64,000 nucleotides of DNA from Tenacibaculum aiptasiae. Its GTDB lineage: Bacteria > Bacteroidota > Bacteroidia > Flavobacteriales > Flavobacteriaceae. A model generated the notes under the pieces. That model did not search any database, had not been told where the DNA came from, and saw only the letters and a list, made by a program, of their open reading frames with translations. This document shows, piece after piece, positions 10,909-19,175 of the stretch (positions are counted from its first letter, which is position 1; each line of letters starts with the position of its first letter). The position numbers were made by a program, and so were the translations under genes. The DNA is taken from contig NZ_WAAU01000008.1 in the NCBI RefSeq assembly GCF_008806755.1, positions 508,964 through 572,963 of the forward strand, read 5' to 3'.

Positions 10909-11257
10909 TTATCTTTTTATTATATATGTATGAGGTTACTAATAAAATCATTGCCACAATTGCTCCTGTTTGTTGTCCATCACTTATCATAACATGTGCA
11001 AAAAATGCAAGTATAAAAGCAAAGAAGAAACCAGCGTATGCCCATTCTTTCAAAAATGTATCTCTTAAAAACCATATAGCTACTAACCCTAAAATCTTAG
11101 CTATTCCATATGGATAAATAATATAGGTTGGATAACCGAATGCTTCATACATTTTTGATATTTCAGCATTATTTACAAAGTACATTCCAGCAGAAAACAA
11201 CATTAATAAACTTAATAATCCTGTTGCTACATAATAAATAATTTTGTCTCTTTTCAT
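10901..11257 (-). CDS. DoxX family membrane protein
   Basis: 118 residues with four predicted membrane helices; the pattern AGMYFVNN...YPTYIIYPYGIAKILG matches DoxX-like proteins, which often accompany oxidative-stress genes. First gene of the operon running to the FMN reductase and CDGSH genes and perhaps further to MarR. Confidence 0.85.
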   Translation of the reverse strand: MKRDKIIYYVATGLLSLLMLFSAGMYFVNNAEISKMYEAFGYPTYIIYPYGIAKILGLVAIWFLRDTFLKEWAYAGFFFAFILAFFAHVMISDGQQTGAIVAMILLVTSYIYNKKINA

Positions 11258-11281
11258 TATAATTTGGTTTTAAATTCTTTA

Positions 11282-11320
11282 CAAAGATATAAAAAATATT
11301 TTTATTTACCATGGAATATA
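11282..11320 (-). promoter_or_regulatory. Promoter of the DoxX-OsmC-FMN reductase operon with CCATGG dyad
   Basis: The minus strand has a perfect -7 box TATCTTTG (complement at 11282-11289). Directly upstream (11304-11319) is TTTACCATGGAATATA, similar to the palindrome before the pirin gene and placed where a repressor could hinder polymerase. Confidence 0.6.
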
Positions 11321-11375
11321 TTTTCTAGGTATATATTTACTATTCTCTTATTATTAAATTATTTAGAAATATTTG

Positions 11376-11396
11376 TATATTTGCATAAGCACTTAT
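11376..11396 (+). promoter_or_regulatory. Promoter and candidate auto-operator of the MarR-GNAT gene
   Basis: -7 box TATATTTG (11376-11383) is followed at once by the dyad ATAAG-CA-CTTAT (11385-11396), covering the expected transcription start. Inference: negative autoregulation by the MarR domain. Confidence 0.55.
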
Positions 11397-11418
11397 ATAA
11401 ATAGTTATTTTAAATATT

Positions 11419-12378
11419 ATGGACGCATTAAAAGGTTTTGGTGAAATAGGAATGGGCTCTCGATTAAAGAGAGTAAGTGAATATATGATGAGAGAAACCC
11501 AATTGGTATATGACAGGTATAATATTGATTTTGATCCTTACCTCTTCCCTACTTTTAAAATCATAAAGAATAAGAAAGGAGTTACCAATGCCGAAATAAC
11601 TAACAGTTTACTAATATCGCAACCAGCAACAACACAAGTAATAAATAAGCTACTAAAAAAAGAACTCATAGTACTAAAAGAGGATAAAATAGATAAGCGA
11701 AAAAAAGTAATATTTCTTTCTGAAAAAGGTAAAAACCTAGTAAAGAATGTTACTCCAATATGGAATAGTATAGAACAAATTATAAAAGACTACACAACTA
11801 TTAGCTCTAATTCTTTAGTAGAGCATTTAAACATTTTAGAAGAAAAATTTAACAAAAAAGCTTTTAGCGAAGCTATTATAGAACATATACAAATGAATAC
11901 AATAAAAAAACACAACCTACAGATTGAAGAATTCAAAAAGGAATATGCTGTTCATTTTTATGATTTAAACATTGAATGGCTTAAAACATTTTTTTACGTT
12001 GAACCTTATGATGAAGAAGTTTTAAGTAATCCTGATAAATATATTATTGATAAAGGTGGACATATCTTTTTTGCAAAATTAGATAACGAAATAGTAGGTA
12101 CTGTAGCACTAATGCCTATGAAAGAAGAGAACGTTTACGAACTTACAAAAATGGCGGTTTCACCTAAACATAGAGGTTTTAAAATTGGTCAGAAATTAAT
12201 GCAACAATGTATCAATTTTGCCAAAGAGAATGAATTTGACAAGCTGGTATTATACTCTAATACTAAATTAGAAAACGCTATTTATATTTATAGAAAATAT
12301 GGTTTTATTGAAATTCCAGTTGAAGAAAACTCACCGTACATTAGAAGTGATATTAAAATGGAATTAAAAACGAAATAA
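11419..12378 (+). CDS. MarR-GNAT fusion: winged-helix regulator with acetyltransferase domain
   Basis: 319 residues. About 1-145 is a MarR-type DNA-binding domain (ATTQVINKLLKKELI, wing DKRKKVIFL). About 165-315 is a GNAT domain with the acetyl-CoA loop HRGFKIGQKLMQQ and the late YIYRKYGFIEIP motif. Such fusions are common in Bacteroidota; substrates are usually unknown. It reads away from the DoxX operon. Confidence 0.88.
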   Translation: MDALKGFGEIGMGSRLKRVSEYMMRETQLVYDRYNIDFDPYLFPTFKIIKNKKGVTNAEITNSLLISQPATTQVINKLLKKELIVLKEDKIDKRKKVIFLSEKGKNLVKNVTPIWNSIEQIIKDYTTISSNSLVEHLNILEEKFNKKAFSEAIIEHIQMNTIKKHNLQIEEFKKEYAVHFYDLNIEWLKTFFYVEPYDEEVLSNPDKYIIDKGGHIFFAKLDNEIVGTVALMPMKEENVYELTKMAVSPKHRGFKIGQKLMQQCINFAKENEFDKLVLYSNTKLENAIYIYRKYGFIEIPVEENSPYIRSDIKMELKTK

Positions 12379-12383
12379 ATAAA

Positions 12384-12411
12384 AAAACTCCTGCTCAATG
12401 CTGGAGTTTTT
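12384..12411 (+). terminator. Intrinsic terminator after the MarR-GNAT gene
   Basis: AAAACTCC (12384-12391) pairs with GGAGTTTT (12403-12410). Confidence 0.85.
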
Positions 12412-12534
12412 ACTTCAAAATAAAATTTATAAACCGCTAACTATAAATTTATGCTTTTATAAAGTTTCCCGCTATGCAAACAAACAACCTTTTACAAACC
12501 ACATAAACGGGAAACTTGCCTACTAATAATTACT

Positions 12535-14163
12535 TTACACTTCCAATTCTGCTAATTCTTGTGTAGAAATTTGTTTGTTGGATTCAAACTGGTTAGAAGT
12601 ATTTTTTGCTCCTCCTGCTTTTAAAGCCTTATCACCAGCAAAGAAAGTTTTATGGTCATCACCTAAATCAGAACCAGCCATTCTTTGATGCTTTACACAA
12701 GAAACTCCTTTTCTTATTTCTTTTCGTTGTACTTCTTTTACATAAGACAGCATGCCTTCTTCTCCAAAATACCCTTCAGTTAAATCGTTCATATGAAGTG
12801 CTGTAGTATGATATGTTGGCAAGGTTATTAAATGATGGAATACTCCAGCTTCTTTAGCTGCGTCTGCTTGAAAAGTTTTAATTTTCTCATCGGCTCTTAA
12901 ACATAATTCAGAACCGTCATATGTAGCATCCATTAAATTATTTCTATCGTACATAGACACATCTTCACCTTCTATAAGCATCGTATCGTAAACCTGATTA
13001 CGGAAATTTAATGTCCAATTAAATGATGGTGAATTATTATAAACCAACTTGGCATTTGGCACTACTTCTTTTACTCTATTTACCATATGTGCTATTTGAC
13101 TAACATTTGGCGTTGGTGTTTCAATCCATAATAAATCTGCACCATTCTTCAAACTAACAATACAATCCAACACAACTCTATCGATATTTGAACCTTCTCT
13201 GAATTTATATAATCCGTTAGACAATCTAACCGGACGCACTAACTTTCCATCTCTTTTAAGTAACACATCGTCTTCCTTTGCATTTTCAATAGCTATTTCT
13301 TCAGCTTCAACAAATGCTAAGTATTGAGAAGCTAAATCTCCTGGCTCCTGACTTACTGGTAATTTTTGCGTTAAACCAGCTCCTTCAGAATCTGTTCTAG
13401 CGACAATAATTCCATCTTCTACCCCTAACTCTAAAAATGCGTATCGAATAGCATTCAATTTAGCTATAAAATCTTCATGTGGTACCGTTACTTTTCCGTC
13501 TTGATGTCCGCATTGTTTAGCATCAGAAACTTGATTTTCTATTTGAATAGCACAAGCTCCTGCTTGTATCATTTTTTTAGCCAATAAGTAAGTTGCTTCT
13601 TCATTACCAAAACCTGCATCAATATCAGCTATAATTGGTACTATATGTGTTTCAAAATTATCTATCTGATCTTGTACATCTTCCCCTTTTTCCAATCGTT
13701 TAAATAAATCATTTAGTTCAACAGCATCTGCCTGTCTTAAAAAATCATAAATCTCTTTTATCAAAGCAGGTACCGCTGTTTTTTCATGCATCGACTGATC
13801 TGGTAACGGTCCAAATTCTGATCGCAATGCAGCCACCATCCACCCAGAAAGATACAAATAACGTTTGCTTGTTGTTTTATGATGCTTTTTTACAGCAATC
13901 ATTTTTTGTTGTGCTACAAATCCATGCCAACACCCTAACGATTGTGTATAATTTGATGTATTTGCATCATACTCAGCCATATCTTTACGCATAATAGCAG
14001 CTGTATATTTTGCAATATCCAAACCAGTTTTAAATCGGTTTTGAGTTACCATTCTTGCTGCATTCTCTGGACTTATAGCGTTCCAGTTGCTTTCAAACTT
14101 TTTCTTAAGGTTTTTAACTGTTTCTAAAGCTGAATTATAACTTCCTTGAGCTAAATTTTTCAT
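12535..14163 (-). CDS. aceA: Isocitrate lyase (glyoxylate shunt)
   Basis: 542 residues, the long bacterial form (about 530, versus 434 in E. coli). Cleaves isocitrate to glyoxylate and succinate. The catalytic signature is K-Q-C-G-H in DAKQCGHQDG; IVPIIADIDAGFGNEEATYL and IIVARTDSEGAGL carry metal and substrate residues. Lies 82 bases downstream of malate synthase on the same strand, forming the classical aceBA pair, with a hairpin between the genes. Confidence 0.95.
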   Translation of the reverse strand: MKNLAQGSYNSALETVKNLKKKFESNWNAISPENAARMVTQNRFKTGLDIAKYTAAIMRKDMAEYDANTSNYTQSLGCWHGFVAQQKMIAVKKHHKTTSKRYLYLSGWMVAALRSEFGPLPDQSMHEKTAVPALIKEIYDFLRQADAVELNDLFKRLEKGEDVQDQIDNFETHIVPIIADIDAGFGNEEATYLLAKKMIQAGACAIQIENQVSDAKQCGHQDGKVTVPHEDFIAKLNAIRYAFLELGVEDGIIVARTDSEGAGLTQKLPVSQEPGDLASQYLAFVEAEEIAIENAKEDDVLLKRDGKLVRPVRLSNGLYKFREGSNIDRVVLDCIVSLKNGADLLWIETPTPNVSQIAHMVNRVKEVVPNAKLVYNNSPSFNWTLNFRNQVYDTMLIEGEDVSMYDRNNLMDATYDGSELCLRADEKIKTFQADAAKEAGVFHHLITLPTYHTTALHMNDLTEGYFGEEGMLSYVKEVQRKEIRKGVSCVKHQRMAGSDLGDDHKTFFAGDKALKAGGAKNTSNQFESNKQISTQELAELEV

Positions 14164-14208
14164 AAATTTGTGTTGTTAAATAAGTTATTTAATTTTATTG
14201 ATAGCTTA

Positions 14209-14247
14209 CCCTATTAAATGTTGCCGCATTTAGTAGGGCTTTTTTTT
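14209..14247. terminator. Hairpin between aceB and aceA
   Basis: CCCTATTAAATG (14209-14220) pairs with CATTTAGTAGGG (14227-14238), one G-U or mismatch, followed by T8 on the plus strand. Read with aceBA (minus strand) it has no T tail and could stabilise or partly separate the two messages; as a true terminator it would act only on plus-strand transcripts, where no gene ends. Confidence 0.55.
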
Positions 14248-15841
14248 ATAAATATTTGTATGCTGGTAAGGTTAAGAATTCTACAAAGTCTTCATTAAGA
14301 ATTAAATCATCAAACAACTGGATAGCTGTGTCAAATTTCCCTTGCTTATATCTTTCCTCTCCCACATACGTTTTAATCTTTTTAATTTCTTCTTTTTTAT
14401 ATTGTAAGTACATGTCTTTAGTAAATGTTCTTCCATCTTCTAATAACACATTTTTATGTAGCCATTGCCAAACCTGAGTTCTTGATATCTCAGCTGTAGC
14501 TGCATCTTCCATTAAATTATATAGTGCTGCTGCTCCTTGTTCCATTAACCAAGATTCTATATATAAAATACCAACATTTATATTTTCTCTAATTCCTTCT
14601 TCAGTAATTGTTCCTTCAGGTAAATCAACCAATGCTTGTTCTGTTATAGATATATCTTCTAACTTTTTATCTATTTGATTTGCTTTCGGCATATACTCAT
14701 TAAAAACATCCATCGCTACTTTTACCAACCCTGGGTGTGCAACCCAAGTTCCATCATGACCATTTTTTACTTCTTGCAACTTGTCATTATATACTTTTGA
14801 AAAAGCCAACTCATTAGCTTTATCGTCGTTTTTAACTGGTATTTGTGCAGCCATTCCTCCCATAGCATGTACACCTCGTTTATGACATGTTTGGATTACT
14901 CTTAACGAATAAGCCTTCATGAAAGGACTACTCATAGTAACCTGAGCTCGGTTTGGTACTATAAACCCATTGTGATTTCTAAACTTTTTGATATATGAGA
15001 AAATATAATCCCAACGACCACAATTTAAACCAGCCATATGATCTTTCAACTCATAAATAATTTCATCTAATTGAAAACTAGCTGTAATCGTTTCTATCAA
15101 TACAGTTGCTTTAATTGTTTTTTGAGAAATCCCAAGATAATCTTGCGCAAATACAAAAACATCATTCCACCAGCGAGCTTCTTCATAGTGTTCTAACTTC
15201 GGTAAATAAAAATAAGTAGCACTTCCTTGACCTAGTAAGTTTTTAATATTATGGAAAAAATACAATCCAAAATCTACTAAAGAACCCGACATCTCTTCTC
15301 CTTCTACAACAAAATGTTTTTCATTTAAATGCAATCCTCTAGGACGAACCAACAATGTAGCTACCTTGTCATTTAGTTTATACGTTTTATCCTTCTTTTC
15401 ATTATAAAAGGAAATCGTTTTATTTACTGCATCTCTTAAATTTACTTGCCCGTCTAGAATATTAGTAATTGTAGGAGAATTGCTATCTTCAAAATCAGCC
15501 ATAAATGTCTTTGCGCCAGAATTCAATGCATTGATAATCATTTTTCTCTCAACTGGACCAGTTATTTCTACCCTTCTATCTAGTAAATCTTTTGGCAATC
15601 GTTCACATACCCAATCATCCTCTCTTACTAACTTTGTTTCTTCTGGAAAACTTGGAAAGTTACCTGCATCAAAATATGCCTGTTCTATTTCTCTCTCTTC
15701 TAATAATTGAAGCCTTCTTTCATTAAATCTTTCATGAAGTTGAATTAAAAAAGCACTAGCTTCTTTAGTTAGAATGCTTTTATACTGAATAGCTTCAAAA
15801 CCTTTAAATTGAATTTCTTTGATTAGAACATCTTGATTCAT
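14246..15841 (-). CDS. aceB: Malate synthase A (glyoxylate shunt)
   Basis: 531 residues, the usual length for form A. Condenses glyoxylate with acetyl-CoA to malate. The family signature is clear: D-H-M-A-G-L-N-C-G-R-W-D-Y-I-F, as is KTFMADFEDSNSPT near residue 115 with the acidic metal-binding residues. First gene of the aceBA pair, divergent from the ScfR-type regulator, with candidate operators in the shared 150-base upstream region. Confidence 0.95.
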   Translation of the reverse strand: MNQDVLIKEIQFKGFEAIQYKSILTKEASAFLIQLHERFNERRLQLLEEREIEQAYFDAGNFPSFPEETKLVREDDWVCERLPKDLLDRRVEITGPVERKMIINALNSGAKTFMADFEDSNSPTITNILDGQVNLRDAVNKTISFYNEKKDKTYKLNDKVATLLVRPRGLHLNEKHFVVEGEEMSGSLVDFGLYFFHNIKNLLGQGSATYFYLPKLEHYEEARWWNDVFVFAQDYLGISQKTIKATVLIETITASFQLDEIIYELKDHMAGLNCGRWDYIFSYIKKFRNHNGFIVPNRAQVTMSSPFMKAYSLRVIQTCHKRGVHAMGGMAAQIPVKNDDKANELAFSKVYNDKLQEVKNGHDGTWVAHPGLVKVAMDVFNEYMPKANQIDKKLEDISITEQALVDLPEGTITEEGIRENINVGILYIESWLMEQGAAALYNLMEDAATAEISRTQVWQWLHKNVLLEDGRTFTKDMYLQYKKEEIKKIKTYVGEERYKQGKFDTAIQLFDDLILNEDFVEFLTLPAYKYL

Positions 15842-15869
15842 AATAACTTATTTTTAATTATTGACACTT

Positions 15870-15877
15870 CAATATTA
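15870..15877 (-). promoter_or_regulatory. Candidate -7 box of aceB
   Basis: TAATATTG on the minus strand, one change from TAnnTTTG, about 35 bases before the aceB start. Confidence 0.4.
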
Positions 15878-15899
15878 AAAAAAAGAACTCAAAACAAAA

Positions 15900-15975
15900 A
15901 GCGAACGTTCGCTAAAAATATGTTTTTTACTAATTTTTATTAATTCGCTAATTTTTATACCTTTGAATTGCGAAT
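15900..15975 (+). promoter_or_regulatory. Divergent control region of aceB and the ScfR-type regulator
   Basis: Holds a 14-bp palindrome AGCGAACGTTCGCT (15900-15913), a repeat of the half-site TTCGCTAA near 15944 and an inverted TTGCGAAT at 15968-15975. A perfect -7 box TACCTTTG (15958-15965) serves the regulator. Repeated half-sites around both promoters suggest that the regulator controls itself and aceBA, as RamB/ScfR proteins do through T-T-x-G-C-x-A-A boxes. Confidence 0.6.
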
Positions 15976-15991
15976 CTTTTAATAAAACACT

Positions 15992-17470
15992 TTGGAAGAA
16001 GAATATATTAGACTTGTTTTTGGTTTAAAACTTAAACAAATACGTACCGATAAAAACCTATCACTCTTCGGATTAGCCAAATTAACAGGCTTATCTAAAT
16101 CGTATTTAAATGAAATTGAAAAAGGAAAAAAATACCCAAAAACAGATAAGATTGTAATACTTTCTGAAAAACTAGAAGTTCCATATGATCATTTGGTTTC
16201 TTTAAAATTGGATAAAAACTTAGCTCCAATTGGTGAAATCTTACAGTCGAAAATTTTAAAAGAAATTCCGTTAGAGCTATTTGGTATTAAAGAAAACAAT
16301 CTTATTGATATTGTTGCCAATGCTCCTGCGAAAGTGAATGCTTTTATTAGTACTATTATAAAGATATCTCAAAACTATAACTTAACAAGAGAAAGCTTCT
16401 TTTTAGCTTCTTTACGTTCGTACCAAGAAGCACATAATAATTATTTTGAGGATATTGAGAATAATGTTATTTCCTTTGCTAAATCTTATCATGTTGATTT
16501 AAGTAAACCTATAAAATCAAAAGAATTAGAAGATATTTTAATTCAAGAATACGGATACACTATTAATACTGAAGAACTTTCTAAACATCAGAAACTATCA
16601 GAATTAAGAAATATTTACATTCCAAAGAATAAAACACTACTTCTTTTTGATGATATTAGTGAAGCACAAAAAACATTTATTTACGCTAAAGAAATTGCTT
16701 ACAATTATTTAAATATTGAAAATCGATTATACACCTTTCCTTGGATAAAATTTGAAAGTTTTGATCAGGTTTTAAATAATTTTATTGCTTCCTACTTTGC
16801 TGGAGCTCTTATTATTCCAAAAGAAAATCTAGTTAACAAACTAACTCATTTATTTTCTTTACAAGATTGGCAACCTATTCAATTGCATAAAATCATTAAA
16901 AGCTTTCATTGTTCTGATGAAACTTTTTACCAACGCTTAACAAATATATTGCCCAAGCACTTTAACATAAAAAACCTATTCTTTTTACGTTTTACTCATA
17001 AGGAAAACTCATCCATATATAGGCTTTCAAAAGAGCTGCATATTACTCAGCAACAAACACCACATGCAAATCGTAATAACGAACACTATTGCAGAAGATG
17101 GGTTTCTTTAAAGACAATTGAAGACTTAGAAAAAAACGCTGATAAAAAGTCTAGTTACGGTATTCAAATATCATCTTATGAGAACTCTAAAAATGAGTAC
17201 TTAGTTTTATCCGCTGCCACTTCCGACCCTTTTAAAGACAACATTAATAGAAGTGTGAGTATTGGTATGCTATTATCTCCTCATTTAAAGAAAAAAATTC
17301 AATTCTTTAAAGAAGATACTTTTACCAAGAAAACTGTAGGTGTTACCTGTGAATCTTGTGGTGTAAAAAACTGTGAAGAACGGGTAGCTGAGCCACGAAT
17401 TTTAAACAAACAATTAAGAAATTTAGAAATAGAAAAAACGGTAGAAAGCATCCTAGAATCATACAAGTAA
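15992..17470 (+). CDS. XRE-family short-chain fatty acyl regulator (ScfR/RamB type)
   Basis: 492 residues from a TTG start placed 26 bases after the -7 box. Order: Cro/C1 helix-turn-helix (about 8-62, LSLFGLAKLTGLSKSYLNEI), a peptidase M78/IrrE-like middle without a clear H-E-x-x-H, and the ScfR C-terminal domain with the Cys cluster C-E-S-C-G-V-K-N-C-E-E-R. Proteins of this type sense acyl-CoA state and control acetate/propionate and glyoxylate genes; the divergent aceBA pair and the carboxylase gene after it fit that role. Confidence 0.87.
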   Translation: MEEEYIRLVFGLKLKQIRTDKNLSLFGLAKLTGLSKSYLNEIEKGKKYPKTDKIVILSEKLEVPYDHLVSLKLDKNLAPIGEILQSKILKEIPLELFGIKENNLIDIVANAPAKVNAFISTIIKISQNYNLTRESFFLASLRSYQEAHNNYFEDIENNVISFAKSYHVDLSKPIKSKELEDILIQEYGYTINTEELSKHQKLSELRNIYIPKNKTLLLFDDISEAQKTFIYAKEIAYNYLNIENRLYTFPWIKFESFDQVLNNFIASYFAGALIIPKENLVNKLTHLFSLQDWQPIQLHKIIKSFHCSDETFYQRLTNILPKHFNIKNLFFLRFTHKENSSIYRLSKELHITQQQTPHANRNNEHYCRRWVSLKTIEDLEKNADKKSSYGIQISSYENSKNEYLVLSAATSDPFKDNINRSVSIGMLLSPHLKKKIQFFKEDTFTKKTVGVTCESCGVKNCEERVAEPRILNKQLRNLEIEKTVESILESYK

Positions 17471-17529
17471 ACACCTTGTATTCTACCTTGATTTTCTTAT
17501 TTTAGCAAACGCAAAACAAATAACTTACA

Positions 17530-19158
17530 ATGGATCTTAACTTCAATAAAAACGAAGACCACAATAAACTTTTAGCTTCAGACTTACGCCAACGCTTAGT
17601 AAAAGTAAAATTAGGAGGCGGACAAAAACGTATTGACAAACATCACGAAAAAGGAAAATTAACTGCCAGAGAACGTATTGATTTTCTTTTAGACAAAGAC
17701 ACTAAATCTATAGAAATTGGTGCCTTTGCAGGAGAAGGAATGTATGAAGAGCACGGAGGATGTCCTTCTGGTGGAGTTGTTGTTAAAATGGGATACGTAA
17801 GCGGTAAGCAATGTATCGTTGTTGCAAACGATGCTACTGTAAAAGCAGGTGCTTGGTTTCCTATTACAGGTAAGAAAAATTTAAGAGCTCAAGAAATTGC
17901 TATTGAAAACAAACTTCCTATTATTTACTTAGTAGATTCTGCGGGAGTATATTTACCAATGCAAGATGAAATTTTCCCAGACAAAGAACACTTTGGAAGA
18001 ATTTTTAGGAACAATGCTGTAATGAGTAGCATGGGTATTACTCAGATTGCTGCTGTTATGGGAAGTTGTGTAGCTGGAGGAGCTTATTTGCCAATTATGA
18101 GTGATGAAGCTTTAATAGTAGATAAAACTGGAAGTATTTTCTTAGCTGGAAGCTACTTAGTAAAAGCTGCTATTGGTGAAACTATAGACAATGAAACTTT
18201 AGGTGGTGCAACTACGCACTGTGAAATCTCAGGTGTTACCGATTATAAAGCTAAGGACGATAAAGATGCCTTAACTACCATTAAAAATTTAATGGATAAA
18301 ATTGGAGATTATGACAAAGCTGGTTTTAACCGTAAAGAGTCATTTCCTCCAAAAGAAAATGAAGATGATATTTTTGGAATTCTTCCAAGAGAAAGAAATG
18401 CTCAATATGATATGTTAGAAATTATCAAACGTTTGGTTGATAATTCTGAATTTGAGCAATATAAAGAAGGTTATGGACAAACCATTATTACTGGTTACGG
18501 TCGCATAGACGGTTGGGCTGTTGGTATTGTTGCAAACCAACGTACTTTAGTGAAAACTAAAAAAGGAGAAATGCAGTTTGGTGGTGTTATTTACAACGAC
18601 TCTGCCGATAAAGCTACTCGTTTTATTGCCAACTGTAATCAGAAGAAAATTCCTTTAGTTTTCTTACAAGATGTTACTGGATTTATGGTAGGTTCTAAAT
18701 CTGAACATGGTGGAATTATTAAAGATGGTGCCAAAATGGTAAATGCTGTGTCAAATTCTGTAGTTCCAAAATTTACCATTGTTATTGGTAATTCTTATGG
18801 TGCTGGTAACTACGCTATGTGTGGTAAAGCATACGACCCTAGATTAATTGCTGCTTGGCCAAGTGCTGAACTAGCGGTAATGAGTGGTAACTCTGCTGCT
18901 AAAGTATTATTACAAATTGAAACAGCTTCGTTAAAGAAACGTGGAGAAGAAATTACTCCAGAAAAAGAAGCTGAGTTATTTGATAAAATAAAATCACGTT
19001 ACGATAACCAAATCTCTCCATACTATGCTGCTGCAAGAATATGGACAGATGCCGTTATCAATCCATTAGATACAAGAACCTGGATTTCTATGGGAATAGA
19101 AGCTGCTAACCACGCTCCTATTGAAAAACCTTTTAATTTAGGTGTTATTCAAGTATAA
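17530..19158 (+). CDS. Acyl-CoA carboxylase carboxyltransferase (beta) subunit
   Basis: 542 residues with the two crotonase-like halves of biotin-dependent carboxyltransferases: LTARERIDFLLD near the start, GGCPSGGVVVKMGYV, SCVAGGAYLP (N-terminal oxyanion site), and in the C-terminal half FLQDVTGFMVGS and GNSYGAGNYAMCG. Sequence and length resemble methylcrotonyl-CoA or propionyl-CoA carboxylase beta chains; I cannot choose between them. No biotin carboxylase subunit is adjacent. Confidence 0.88.
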   Translation: MDLNFNKNEDHNKLLASDLRQRLVKVKLGGGQKRIDKHHEKGKLTARERIDFLLDKDTKSIEIGAFAGEGMYEEHGGCPSGGVVVKMGYVSGKQCIVVANDATVKAGAWFPITGKKNLRAQEIAIENKLPIIYLVDSAGVYLPMQDEIFPDKEHFGRIFRNNAVMSSMGITQIAAVMGSCVAGGAYLPIMSDEALIVDKTGSIFLAGSYLVKAAIGETIDNETLGGATTHCEISGVTDYKAKDDKDALTTIKNLMDKIGDYDKAGFNRKESFPPKENEDDIFGILPRERNAQYDMLEIIKRLVDNSEFEQYKEGYGQTIITGYGRIDGWAVGIVANQRTLVKTKKGEMQFGGVIYNDSADKATRFIANCNQKKIPLVFLQDVTGFMVGSKSEHGGIIKDGAKMVNAVSNSVVPKFTIVIGNSYGAGNYAMCGKAYDPRLIAAWPSAELAVMSGNSAAKVLLQIETASLKKRGEEITPEKEAELFDKIKSRYDNQISPYYAAARIWTDAVINPLDTRTWISMGIEAANHAPIEKPFNLGVIQV

Positions 19159-19175
19159 TTTGCATACAACTAGTT

